A stretch of DNA of 64,000 nt, from assembly GCF_017751145.1 (NCBI RefSeq), contig NZ_CP046640.1:1158137-1222136 (forward strand), read 5' to 3'. The DNA comes from Iocasia fonsfrigidae (GTDB taxonomy: Bacteria; Bacillota; Halanaerobiia; Halanaerobiales; DTU029). This document shows positions 17,952-26,447 of this stretch, one piece after another. The translations under genes were made by a program, and so were the position numbers. Under the pieces are notes generated by a model that was given only the letters and a program-made list of their open reading frames with translations, did no database searches and was not told the DNA's origin. Within the stretch, counting starts at the first letter, position 1, and every line of letters begins with the position of its first letter.

Positions 17952-19079
17952 ACCTAATGATAATTTGTTTTTTGGAGATGGTAAACGATTTGACAAAGGA
18001 GAAAGTGCCTGGTTGCATAGTAAATTATTACCTTATCCATCGGCATTTAAGGGTGCTATAGCTTCTGTAATGTTAAAATTAAATAAAATTAGAAGAGATA
18101 ACTATATTGGAAAGCAATATGATGCAAAGAATGATCCCCGAAAATATTTGCGGATTGGTAGAGTGTTTTTATATGATGAAAAAAATTATGACCTTTATAT
18201 GCCAGCACCGTTAGACCTTTTTATAAATAAAAAGAATAAATGTAAATATGGTTTATTTAGCAAAATTACTAAGAATTATACATCATCTTTAAACGAGCTT
18301 GAGTATTTATTATATTCACCGGGAAAACAATTTGAAAGAGTTGAAGATAGTTACATAAATCACAGGAGTTTTTACAACTCATACCTAAATACTTATGATA
18401 GTATAGGTTTTATAAGCCGGGAACAAATAATAAGTTCTGCTTATAAAGTCGGTATTCAAAAGGACAGAAAAAAGGGTAATGCTCAAGAAGATCATCTTTA
18501 TCGAATAGATTTAACCGAGTTTAAAGGTGATAGTTGGTCTTATCTTGTTGAATATGATATTAAAGATAAATGGTGGGAAGGTAGCAAAATTAACAGTTTA
18601 GGAGATGGATATTTAAAACTGGGAGGCGAAAATAAGTCTTGTAAATATTATGAGCTTTCAGCAGAAAAAATAATAAATCATTATTCAAAGATGGATAGGC
18701 TTATAAATGAAACAGAGTTTGTCAAACTATATTTTATGTCACCAGTCATTTTTAATAATGGATCATTTAAGCCTTCTTTTACGGATCTTAAGATTGATAT
18801 TACTGTTGTTGGAGCTTCTACTGTTAAGCCATATTATATAGGTGGTTTTGATATGAAGAAAAAAAATCAAAACCTATGTGTAAGGCTGTGCCAGAAGGAG
18901 CAGTGTATTTACTAAAAAGTGCTTCCTTTAAAAATAAGAGTTTGGCCGATATTAAAAAATGTATTTTAGAACCATTAATTAAAAACTGTCAGGATAATGA
19001 AATAGATTTTTGTGAAAGTGGTTTTGCTCAGTATGAGATAATACCTCTATCAAAAAAGCAGCTAAAGGAGGCAGAATAA
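17932..19079 (+). CDS. cmr3: Type III-B RAMP protein Cmr3, split by a -1 frameshift
   Basis: Two frames together make one Cmr3. The first (17932-18915) has the N-terminal FFGDGKRFDKGESAWLHS and the ILPYPSAFKGAI-like region of Cmr3. At an A8 run (18859-18866, just after GGFDMK) the frame is lost, while the -1 frame reads on with KSKPMCKAVPEGAVYLL, exactly the conserved Cmr3 C-terminal motif, to the stop at 19079. The first frame ends uselessly 50 bases later. Either the gene is mutated, the assembly has one A too many or too few, or full-length Cmr3 (about 380 aa) is made by ribosomal or transcriptional slippage on the A-run. The downstream gene starts 2 bases after the -1 frame stop, which favours that frame being used. 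The start at 17932 has AAGGGATG upstream. Confidence 0.85.
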
Positions 19080-19080
19080 A

Positions 19081-20400
19081 ATGGCAGGACAAAAATTTGA
19101 TACCATGATTATTTGTTCTACATTGAACCAGATGGTCAATTATCTGGCTATTATGGAACACGGTATAAAAAAAATATTTAATATTACCTTTGATGATAAG
19201 CAAGATGATAAAAATATTAACTTAAATAAAAAATTTCCTTATCAAAAATGGGATGAGAATCTTTATTCTGTTATTAAATCTAGAAGTATCAAGATAGAAG
19301 AAATACAATTTAAGTCAAATGAAATAGCTACTCATGATAATATAATTGACAAGTTGCAAGTTTTTTTTAAGAATAATCCTTATGACAAATCAATACTATG
19401 GAATATTACTGGCGGTCAAAGACATTTTGTAATGGCTATTACGGAATATGTTAAGGAATATAGACCAGATAAAGATTGTCTTTTGTATTATGAAGGTGAT
19501 ACTGAAAAATTCATACCTTATTATTTTGATAGCTTAGTAAAAAATAAAGTAAAACCCTATGGAATTATTGGTCAAGGTTATCCTTTAACACTTAATATTG
19601 CACTTAAGTTAATGGGTTTCAATATTAAGGATAGTGTTTTAGGTGACAAATCTAAGTATTATCAGTATTTTTTTGGTGAAGCAACAATAAATGATAAAAA
19701 TCTTGAAGGTGAGTACAATTATTATAAGGAACTTTATGATTTATACACCGAACATGTAGATCTAATAAAAATAATGATTGAATCAAATAAAAATAAAACA
19801 GATAAAGAATCTTCGAAAACTCGTTTAGATAGTATGATTGAAGATATTAATAAAAGCAACAAAAAAATACCAGATAAAATATTTAAAGGTAATAATTTAA
19901 AAAAATTAGAGAAAAGTTTAGGTAAATACAAAAACAGTATGGTCTTTGGTTACATTTTAGAAAAAATGACTTTTTATAGAATGATATCTATTCTTGATGA
20001 CAACAAAGAATTGCTGGATAAAGTTGCTGATATTAGTCTGGGTATTGATATTGAGGATGCTTTTTCAGAAGTGAATACTTCTGTTGATCAATTTGATATT
20101 CTTTTATTGACTAAAGCTGGTAAACTAATAGTCTTTGAATGCAAATCTGGTAGAATGACTGGGGATAATGCTAAAAGTACTAATTACTCTACTTACCGAA
20201 TAGCTGGAGTATATGGAGCGCCAGTTTTAATTGATCCATTGACTGATGGTTGTGATATTGAGGAGAATGTATTTAAAAATATAAAAAGTGCAGAACATGC
20301 TGCTAATCGAGCAGATTTAACTATTTGTAGAGTTTGTTCTAAAAATAATAATGACTATTATGATTTGAAATATTACATAGAAAACATTTTGGGGGGTTGA
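19081..20400 (+). CDS. CARF-domain nuclease, Card1/Can2 type
   Basis: A 439-aa type III ancillary effector. The N-terminal ~165 residues are a CARF (Rossmann-like) sensor with the ligand loop WNITGGQRHF (107-116), as in DUF1887/Card1/Can2 proteins. A linker helix region follows. The C-terminal ~120 residues are a PD-(D/E)XK nuclease with D339 (FDILLL), E353 and K355 (FECKSG). Family members are activated by cyclic tetra-adenylate and nick or degrade DNA and RNA. The gene sits inside the operon between cmr3 and cmr4, 2 bases after the restored cmr3 frame, so it is co-expressed with the Cas10 cyclase that would make its activator. Confidence 0.9.
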   Translation: MAGQKFDTMIICSTLNQMVNYLAIMEHGIKKIFNITFDDKQDDKNINLNKKFPYQKWDENLYSVIKSRSIKIEEIQFKSNEIATHDNIIDKLQVFFKNNPYDKSILWNITGGQRHFVMAITEYVKEYRPDKDCLLYYEGDTEKFIPYYFDSLVKNKVKPYGIIGQGYPLTLNIALKLMGFNIKDSVLGDKSKYYQYFFGEATINDKNLEGEYNYYKELYDLYTEHVDLIKIMIESNKNKTDKESSKTRLDSMIEDINKSNKKIPDKIFKGNNLKKLEKSLGKYKNSMVFGYILEKMTFYRMISILDDNKELLDKVADISLGIDIEDAFSEVNTSVDQFDILLLTKAGKLIVFECKSGRMTGDNAKSTNYSTYRIAGVYGAPVLIDPLTDGCDIEENVFKNIKSAEHAANRADLTICRVCSKNNNDYYDLKYYIENILGG

Positions 20401-20403
20401 AAT

Positions 20404-21306
20404 ATGTTTGAAAATGTTACAGCACTTATTATCAAAGCAGTTACACCTGTTCATGCAGGTAGTGGTAGAGAACTTGGTTTTATAGACATGCCTATCCAGA
20501 AAGAAAGTCATACTGATATACCTAAGATAGAGGGGTCAAGTGTAAAAGGAGCATTGCGTGAAGAATATAGATTAAAAAATGAAGAAAAAATATACGATTT
20601 ATTTGGATCGGATAATGGTAATCGGGCAGGTCTAATTGGATTTTCAGATGCTAAATTATTATTCTATCCGATAAAATCTATACACAATTTATTTTCATAT
20701 GTCAGCTGTCCATATTTAATTAATAGATTTATTGAGGATTTACAAATGATAACTAAGGATAGAGGTGAAGAAAAAAATAATTTGCAGTCAAATAATAAGG
20801 AAGGTATTAATCTTGGTCTAAATAATTTAAGTAAGATTGATCCTAATTCAATAGTGGAGGGTAAGGCTATTTTCACTGATGAAGAGAAAGATGAGCTTAT
20901 TTTAGATGTTTTTAGTTTTACAAATAAAAAAAACCATGAGTATGATGAGTTACTAGAATTTCTCCATAATAAATTTAAATTGCACAGAGACCTGGTAATT
21001 TTATCTGATGAAGATTTTATTGAGCTAATAAGTTTAAATAGGGAAATAGTTACTAGAAATAGAATAGGAGATGATGGTATAACCAAAGAAGGTGATTTGT
21101 TTACTGAAGAATACCTTCCTGCTGAATCTATCCTCTATACTTTATTACTTGTTAATGGAATTATTAATGATAAACAGAATTTAATTAAGAAATATAAAAG
21201 TGATTTCCCTAAAATTTTACAAATGGGTGGGGATAGTACTATTGGAAAGGGAATTGTAAAAATGAAAATTTGTGATCCTTCTAATGGAGGGGTAAAGGAT
21301 GAATAA
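20404..21306 (+). CDS. cmr4: Type III-B backbone RAMP protein Cmr4
   Basis: A 300-aa RAMP. The N-terminus (ALIIKAVTPVHAGSGRELGFIDMPIQKES) and the segment IPKIEGSSVKGALREEY are diagnostic for Cmr4, the repeated backbone subunit that cleaves target RNA. The glycine-rich stretch near the C-terminus (MGGDSTIGKGIVK) is also typical. It overlaps cmr5 by 8 bases and follows the CARF nuclease by 3 bases. Confidence 0.93.
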   Translation: MFENVTALIIKAVTPVHAGSGRELGFIDMPIQKESHTDIPKIEGSSVKGALREEYRLKNEEKIYDLFGSDNGNRAGLIGFSDAKLLFYPIKSIHNLFSYVSCPYLINRFIEDLQMITKDRGEEKNNLQSNNKEGINLGLNNLSKIDPNSIVEGKAIFTDEEKDELILDVFSFTNKKNHEYDELLEFLHNKFKLHRDLVILSDEDFIELISLNREIVTRNRIGDDGITKEGDLFTEEYLPAESILYTLLLVNGIINDKQNLIKKYKSDFPKILQMGGDSTIGKGIVKMKICDPSNGGVKDE

Positions 21307-21730
21307 GCTCAAAGATATGGAAAGAGAACGAGCCAGGCTGGGTTTTTATATAGTTAAAGAAATTATTAAACAGGATAATGAAACTGCCAAAAAATTTAAA
21401 ACACATATTAAGAATATTCCAATGTATATCTATGCAAATGGTCTTATTGCCACTCTAGCTTTTATATTAAAAAAATCGAATCAAAATAATTCAAATAAGC
21501 TTAATCTAGAAGAAAAAAGTTATAATTATATTAGCAAAATATTAGTGGATTACTTTGAACAGTATACAATATTAAAAAAAATAGAGGTGCAAGAACAAAA
21601 ATTAGAAAACCTAATTCAAGAGATTATTAATCTTAGTAGTGAAAAGGAATATAGGCAATACACCTTGGAAGTATTATTTTTTTTGGAATGGGCAGTTAAA
21701 TTTTCAGAGGGAATGATTGGAAATGAGTAA
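21299..21730 (+). CDS. cmr5: Type III-B small subunit Cmr5
   Basis: A 143-aa all-helical protein matching Cmr5 (MERERARLGFYIVKEI at the start, then KNIPMYIYANGLIATLAFI), slightly longer than usual. It lines the target-RNA side of the complex. Its start overlaps cmr4 and its end overlaps cmr6, as in a tight operon. Confidence 0.9.
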   Translation: MNKLKDMERERARLGFYIVKEIIKQDNETAKKFKTHIKNIPMYIYANGLIATLAFILKKSNQNNSNKLNLEEKSYNYISKILVDYFEQYTILKKIEVQEQKLENLIQEIINLSSEKEYRQYTLEVLFFLEWAVKFSEGMIGNE

Positions 21731-22658
21731 AGTGAGTAAAAATACCTTCTATTGGAAATATAAAGACAATTGTAAATATAATAATAAAACTTATGAGTTT
21801 ATGTTTTTGCAGAATATTGATTATGATCAAATTGAAAAGGCAAATATTGAAGATTTAAATTTTAATTATAGGTTAAATAGTATATTATTGAGTAGGACTG
21901 AATTAAATAATAAATCACTAGATATACAGTCTTTAGAGGATTTAATATACGACAGTAAGACATATTGCAATCATTTAACGGCAGAACGCAAAATTCCAAA
22001 AGAATTATGCAATTATTCGTGTATTGTAAAAGAGTATTGCGAAAATATGAATTTAGAGTTAATAAGTGATAATATGGATATGAGGGTTGATGATAAGTTG
22101 ATTATTGGACTGGGTAACCCAAGTGTATTAGAAACTTCAATGACTATTCATCATGTATATGGCGTTCCATATCTACCAGGTCAAGCTTTAAAAGGTATTT
22201 TTAGAAAATATTTTGTTGATGAAGTTATAGAAAATAAAGGGAGAGATGAGATTGATTTGAAAGACGGTATTAGCAAAGATTTGTATAGTAAGTTATTTGG
22301 AGATGATTTTGAAAGTGAAAATGAGGGAAAAGTGAAAAAGTCAGGTATAGTATTTTTTGATGCTTTTCCTATTGAAAATTATAAAATAGATCAAGATATT
22401 ATAAATGTTCATTATAACAATTATTATCAGGAAAATAAATTTCCTGATGGTACTGATGATCCAAATCTTGTGAATTTTTATGTAGTTAAAGATACTACAT
22501 TTAAAGTTTTATTTGCTTTAGATAAAAATATATTTAAAGGTTATGAATTTCTATTTGGTAAACTTAAAAAATATATAAAAATGGCATTAGAAGACTATGG
22601 AATTGGTGCTAAAACTGCTATTGGTTATGGGTATTTGCAGTCTATTAATAATAATTGA
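21723..22658 (+). CDS. cmr6: Type III-B RAMP protein Cmr6
   Basis: A 311-aa RAMP. The core motif GLGNPSVLETSMTIHHVYGVPYLPGQALKGIFR (about residues 122-154) is the Cmr6 signature (GxG..s.......h...G.PyipGSsLKG), and FFDAFP and GIGAKTAIGYG follow. An additional ~110-residue N-terminal part is charged and less conserved. The ATG at 21723 is preferred over the TTG at 21717 because AGAGGG lies upstream at a better distance. Confidence 0.9.
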   Translation: MSKVSKNTFYWKYKDNCKYNNKTYEFMFLQNIDYDQIEKANIEDLNFNYRLNSILLSRTELNNKSLDIQSLEDLIYDSKTYCNHLTAERKIPKELCNYSCIVKEYCENMNLELISDNMDMRVDDKLIIGLGNPSVLETSMTIHHVYGVPYLPGQALKGIFRKYFVDEVIENKGRDEIDLKDGISKDLYSKLFGDDFESENEGKVKKSGIVFFDAFPIENYKIDQDIINVHYNNYYQENKFPDGTDDPNLVNFYVVKDTTFKVLFALDKNIFKGYEFLFGKLKKYIKMALEDYGIGAKTAIGYGYLQSINNN

Positions 22659-22755
22659 GTTATTTTAAGAAAAAAATATGTGATTAAATAAGAAGGTCTC
22701 AAGATATATTTCTAGAATATATATTGATCGAAGGTAACTTTTAGGAGTGATATTT

Positions 22756-23445
22756 TTGCCGGAAATTCAAGTAGTATCTTTAAGATATGAGATTGAAGAT
22801 GACCTATCATTGCGCTATGGACATAAATTACGGGGATATTTTGCTAATAATTTCAAAGAGATATTATTTCATAATCATCATGATAATGGAAGTCTCCGTT
22901 ATGGTTATCCCCTTATTCAATATAAAATTGTAAATAAAAAACCATTTATTCTGGGAATCAATAAAGGTGGAGAGTTAATAACTGAGCATTTTCTTTCTAT
23001 TGAAAAACTAGTACTGGATAATAAAGAATATCTCTCTCCTGGTGGCAAATTATCTGTTGATAGGGAATTAATAGAAGTTGATAATGATTATGATATGCCA
23101 GTCTATAAATATAATTTTATTACTCCCTGGCTAGGACTAAGCCAGGATAATTATAGAGTTTATAGAAGCAAATATATAAAAGCTCCACAAGAAGATAAGA
23201 TGAATTTTTATAAATCTGTAATCACTGGAAATATTCTCAGTTTTGCTAAAGGAATAGACTGGTGGGTTGAAGAAGAAATTAAAGTAGTACCATCTTTATC
23301 TGATATTACAGTAAAATTTAAAGGTGAAGAGATGCTAGGATTTACTGGCTATTTCTTCTCCAATGTATATTTACCAGAATATATAGGATTGGGTAAATCT
23401 ACTAGTCGAGGGTTTGGTACAATTATAAGGGAAAAAGTAATTTAA
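22756..23445 (+). CDS. cas6: Cas6 family CRISPR RNA endonuclease
   Basis: A 229-aa RAMP-fold protein of the divergent Cas6 group found beside type III arrays. The N-terminal part (GHKLRGYFANNF, then YPLIQYKIVNKKPFILGINKG) and the C-terminal glycine-rich loop (GLGKSTSRGFGTI) are the recognisable marks. It would cut the repeat transcripts into crRNAs. The TTG at 22756 is chosen because AGGAGTG lies 6-7 bases before it; the alternative GTG at 22747 overlaps that ribosome site. It stands 97 bases after cmr6 and about 210 bases before the array. Catalytic residues cannot be assigned confidently by eye. Confidence 0.8.
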   Translation: MPEIQVVSLRYEIEDDLSLRYGHKLRGYFANNFKEILFHNHHDNGSLRYGYPLIQYKIVNKKPFILGINKGGELITEHFLSIEKLVLDNKEYLSPGGKLSVDRELIEVDNDYDMPVYKYNFITPWLGLSQDNYRVYRSKYIKAPQEDKMNFYKSVITGNILSFAKGIDWWVEEEIKVVPSLSDITVKFKGEEMLGFTGYFFSNVYLPEYIGLGKSTSRGFGTIIREKVI

Positions 23446-23654
23446 AGAAACAATTCTGAAGGAAAATTATTGATGAATAAATATACAGTAGTCGATGATT
23501 GCAGTTATATTAGTATCTAGTTGGTGATTAAATTTTGCGGCAAAACTATCAAAACAGGGGTAAAATTTATAAATATACGGTAAAAAAAGAGAGGGTTATC
23601 TTCTCAAAAATTGCTGATGATTGCTGTTATATAAACAATCTTGCTCCGTGACGG
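23446..23654 (+). promoter_or_regulatory. CRISPR leader with internal repeats
   Basis: An AT-rich 209-base region between cas6 and the first repeat. It is placed as the leader because the degenerate repeat is at the other end of the array. It contains two diverged direct repeats: ATAAATATAC(A/G)GTA at about 23478 and 23571, and GATGATTGC(A/T)GTTATAT at 23494-23510 and 23616-23632. I cannot assign a promoter box with confidence. Confidence 0.6.
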
Positions 23655-24432
23655 GTTTAAATAATAAATCCATTATAAGAAGGATTGAAACGATAAGCTA
23701 TTTCTGCCTGGTTAGAAGTCTCATATCGTTTAAATAATAAATCCATTATAAGAAGGATTGAAACGACACTATTAGAAGCAGATTACTAGCAGCCTTTTTC
23801 GTTTAAATAATAAATCCATTATAAGAAGGATTGAAACCAATAATAGTCATCTTGGATTTTTTCTAATTTTTTCAGTTTAAATAATAAATCCATTATAAGA
23901 AGGATTGAAACGCGTTGTGGAGTTGACCTCTCCGCAATGGAGGGCCACCGTTTAAATAATAAATCCATTATAAGAAGGATTGAAACTTACTGATTTGGCG
24001 GCTTATAACGAAGGGATACTAGGTTTAAATAATAAATCCATTATAAGAAGGATTGAAACGAAATTAATATCTTATCTTATTATTGGATGATATTAGGTTT
24101 AAATAATAAATCCATTATAAGAAGGATTGAAACACCTCTATTTTCCTCATTTCCTCAAGCAATATATTTTTGTTTAAATAATAAATCTATTATAAGAAGG
24201 ATTGAAACACCTCTATTTTCCTCATTTCCTCAAGCAATATATTTTTGTTTAAATAATAAATCTATTATAAGAAGGATTGAAACACCTCTATTTTCCTCAT
24301 TTCCTCAAGCAATATATTTTTGTTTAAATAATAAATCTATTATAAGAAGGATTGAAACATTGATGTCTCTATACCCTCCGCTTCAGCCAACTTTTGTTTA
24401 AATAATAAATCCACTATAAGAAGGATTGAATG
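23655..24432 (+). CRISPR. CRISPR array, 11 repeats and 10 spacers
   Basis: The 37-nt repeat begins GTTTAAATAATAAATCC and ends AGAAGGATTGAAAC. Repeat starts are 23655, 23728, 23801, 23875, 23950, 24023, 24097, 24172, 24247, 24322 and 24396. Spacers are 36-38 nt. The last repeat is degenerate (CCACT for CCATT and an altered 3' end), marking the leader-distal end. Spacers 7, 8 and 9 (24134-24171, 24209-24246, 24284-24321) are identical, and the repeats following each of them share a private C-to-T change (AATCTATT), so a spacer-repeat unit has been triplicated by recombination. No cas1 or cas2 lies in the window, so new spacers would depend on a system elsewhere. Confidence 0.98.
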
Positions 24433-24527
24433 TAACATTAATTTTTGCTTTATGGACAAAACTAATATTTATAGTAAAAAATAACTAAAAAATAGAAAAA
24501 ATCAAGAAAAAACAAGGAAATGATGCC

Positions 24528-24574
24528 CTCCTGTTGAAATATATGTTTAAAGTAAATATATAAAATAACAGGAG
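24528..24574 (+). promoter_or_regulatory. Ribosome-site-masking hairpin
   Basis: CTCCTGTT (24528-24535) is the exact complement of AACAGGAG (24567-24574), the Shine-Dalgarno of the gene at 24583. The AU-rich interior (ATATAT arms) can extend the stem. This would keep translation off until the hairpin is opened by temperature, protein or another RNA. Which of these applies is not shown. Confidence 0.55.
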
Positions 24575-24582
24575 TGTAAAAT

Positions 24583-26376
24583 GTGAAAGGTATATTATCT
24601 TATGGTTGCCGCTTTAATAAATTAGAAACAGAAATAACTATTAAGCCTCTAGATGATGATTTAGCAGGTTTTGAAACAACACTTAAAAAGGAATTTATCA
24701 GGAAGATTTTTTTTGATTACTATAGTAATATCTATGTTATTAAAGGTTATTATCCTAATAATGACGTTGATGAATGTTTTAAAGGAGTAGAACTAGAAAG
24801 ATGGGCGAGTTTGAAAAATAGTCATAAAGATGCTGTAAAAAAAGTAAGGATCAGATGGGTTAGGGGAGAACATGTTGACAGAGAAATAAGTTTTAATGCA
24901 TGTGCTATAAAATATAAAGAAGAAATAGATACTATGAACCATCATTTTTATTTATTATTAATAGATGTAGATAGGGAAAGAGAAATTGGCTATAATAATA
25001 CAATAACAGTTAATAACAGTAATCTTTTATATATTACCATCAAACCCTATATAGAAAATAAGTCTCTTAATTCCGTACTGAGAAAATTAGATAATAAATA
25101 TACATCTATAAGTGACCTAAAAAGTAATTATGCTTTAATAAATGACTTGCCTACAACTGGTATAGCAAGCACAAGGAGCATTGTAGAAGAAGATTATTGG
25201 GAAATGAAATTACTAGTATTTTCTTTAAGCACAGAATTCAAGTCGGTCTCCTTTGAACTAAATATAAACTTTAATAAAAATGGTTATGATGGGCTAGTTA
25301 ACAATGGTAGACCTTTGAATATATTGAGGAGAATAATATCAGTACTAACTAGGCATATAAGTAGCGAGGCAATAAAAGATGTAGAAAACATAAAGAAAAA
25401 TTTTGATATAGAAAAGGTGCTTTTGTCCAGGCAACTAAAGGAAAAGGTGAAAGAAATAATCAAAAGAGAAGACCTGATTATACAGCCCAGCCTTAATTCT
25501 ATACGTCTTTGTAAGAATAATAATGGTATTGGAATAGGTATGAGCATGAACCAAGAATTAAATTCTCGAATGAACTGGTATCAAAAAGTAAATTTAAAAC
25601 CACCTAAAAAAGATTTCACATTAGGTAATTATCAACTGAGTTTACCAGATTACGATTATGAATCTTATGATTATTCCAGCTGGAGAACTTTTAAGTATAA
25701 TTCTAATAAAATGATGAAAGGTGAAGACATAAAGCAGTTACAAATGATCCTTAATCAATTTGGTGCTAATCTTGAAGTGGATGGGTATTATGGTTCTTCA
25801 ACTAGGAAAGCTGTCATAGGATTTCAAAAGAGTAGTGGTTTATCAACTGATGGTGTAGTTGGACCAAATACTAGGGAAGAGATAAAAAAAGGCCTGGGGA
25901 TGGAAATTGATAAATTTGAGATTGTCATTACAAGAAATGAAGAAACAGAGAAAACAACTGTAGGACAAATAAATGTTGAAGGAGAAGATATTGGATATAC
26001 TTTAGAAAGGGCCTGGAAAAATAACCAAAATAATGAAAGTAGAATTCCTGCTGGAGAATATGAGGCTTTTATTAGGAAAGCTGGAACAAGTAAATGGAAA
26101 TATGATGTAATCCAATTAAAGAATGTACCTGGCCGAACAGCTATACAAATTCATAGGGGTAATATCTATCCACATACAGTGGGTTGTATATTAGTTGGAA
26201 AGTATAAAAGGGAAGTGATAGAAAAAATTTATATAAGAGATTATGCAGATGATTATAGCAAAGATATTATAGGTACAGATATGGTTTTGGATAGCAGAGT
26301 GGCACTTAATGAAATTATGGATAAATATAAAGAAAAGGGAGGAAAAATTGTTGTAACAATAAAAGACAATTTTTAG
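24583..26376 (+). CDS. Peptidoglycan-binding and DUF5675 domain protein
   Basis: A 597-aa protein without signal peptide or membrane segment. Residues 1 to ~350 match nothing I recognise. Residues ~373-438 are a PG_binding_1 domain (GEDIKQLQMILNQFG, VDGYYGSSTRKAVIGFQ, DGVVGPNT). Residues ~450-560 are DUF5675 (IPAGEYEAF near 488, then VPGRTAIQIHRGN and GCILVG near 523-541). DUF5675 occurs in phage-like particles, contractile systems and predicted wall-active proteins. The GTG start has AGGAG 8 bases upstream, inside a masking hairpin. It lies directly after the CRISPR array and before a leucine-rich-repeat gene. It may be a cell-wall-targeting protein released by lysis or a non-classical route; no function is proven. 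Confidence 0.65.
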   Translation: MKGILSYGCRFNKLETEITIKPLDDDLAGFETTLKKEFIRKIFFDYYSNIYVIKGYYPNNDVDECFKGVELERWASLKNSHKDAVKKVRIRWVRGEHVDREISFNACAIKYKEEIDTMNHHFYLLLIDVDREREIGYNNTITVNNSNLLYITIKPYIENKSLNSVLRKLDNKYTSISDLKSNYALINDLPTTGIASTRSIVEEDYWEMKLLVFSLSTEFKSVSFELNINFNKNGYDGLVNNGRPLNILRRIISVLTRHISSEAIKDVENIKKNFDIEKVLLSRQLKEKVKEIIKREDLIIQPSLNSIRLCKNNNGIGIGMSMNQELNSRMNWYQKVNLKPPKKDFTLGNYQLSLPDYDYESYDYSSWRTFKYNSNKMMKGEDIKQLQMILNQFGANLEVDGYYGSSTRKAVIGFQKSSGLSTDGVVGPNTREEIKKGLGMEIDKFEIVITRNEETEKTTVGQINVEGEDIGYTLERAWKNNQNNESRIPAGEYEAFIRKAGTSKWKYDVIQLKNVPGRTAIQIHRGNIYPHTVGCILVGKYKREVIEKIYIRDYADDYSKDIIGTDMVLDSRVALNEIMDKYKEKGGKIVVTIKDNF

Positions 26377-26447
26377 ATATAATTTAGGCGTAGTAATTCT
26401 AAATGACTTTGAAAAAATATAAAATTTTTAATAGAAGGAGAAAGATA

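Noticed and set aside
20664-21086. 140-codon minus-strand frame inside cmr4
   Set aside because: It is antisense to a well-conserved RAMP gene and shows the serine/leucine-rich look of a shadow frame.
24087-24401. Open reading frame of 104 codons with internal repeats
   Set aside because: It runs entirely through CRISPR repeats and the triplicated spacers; the repetitive protein is a by-product of the array, with no ribosome site.
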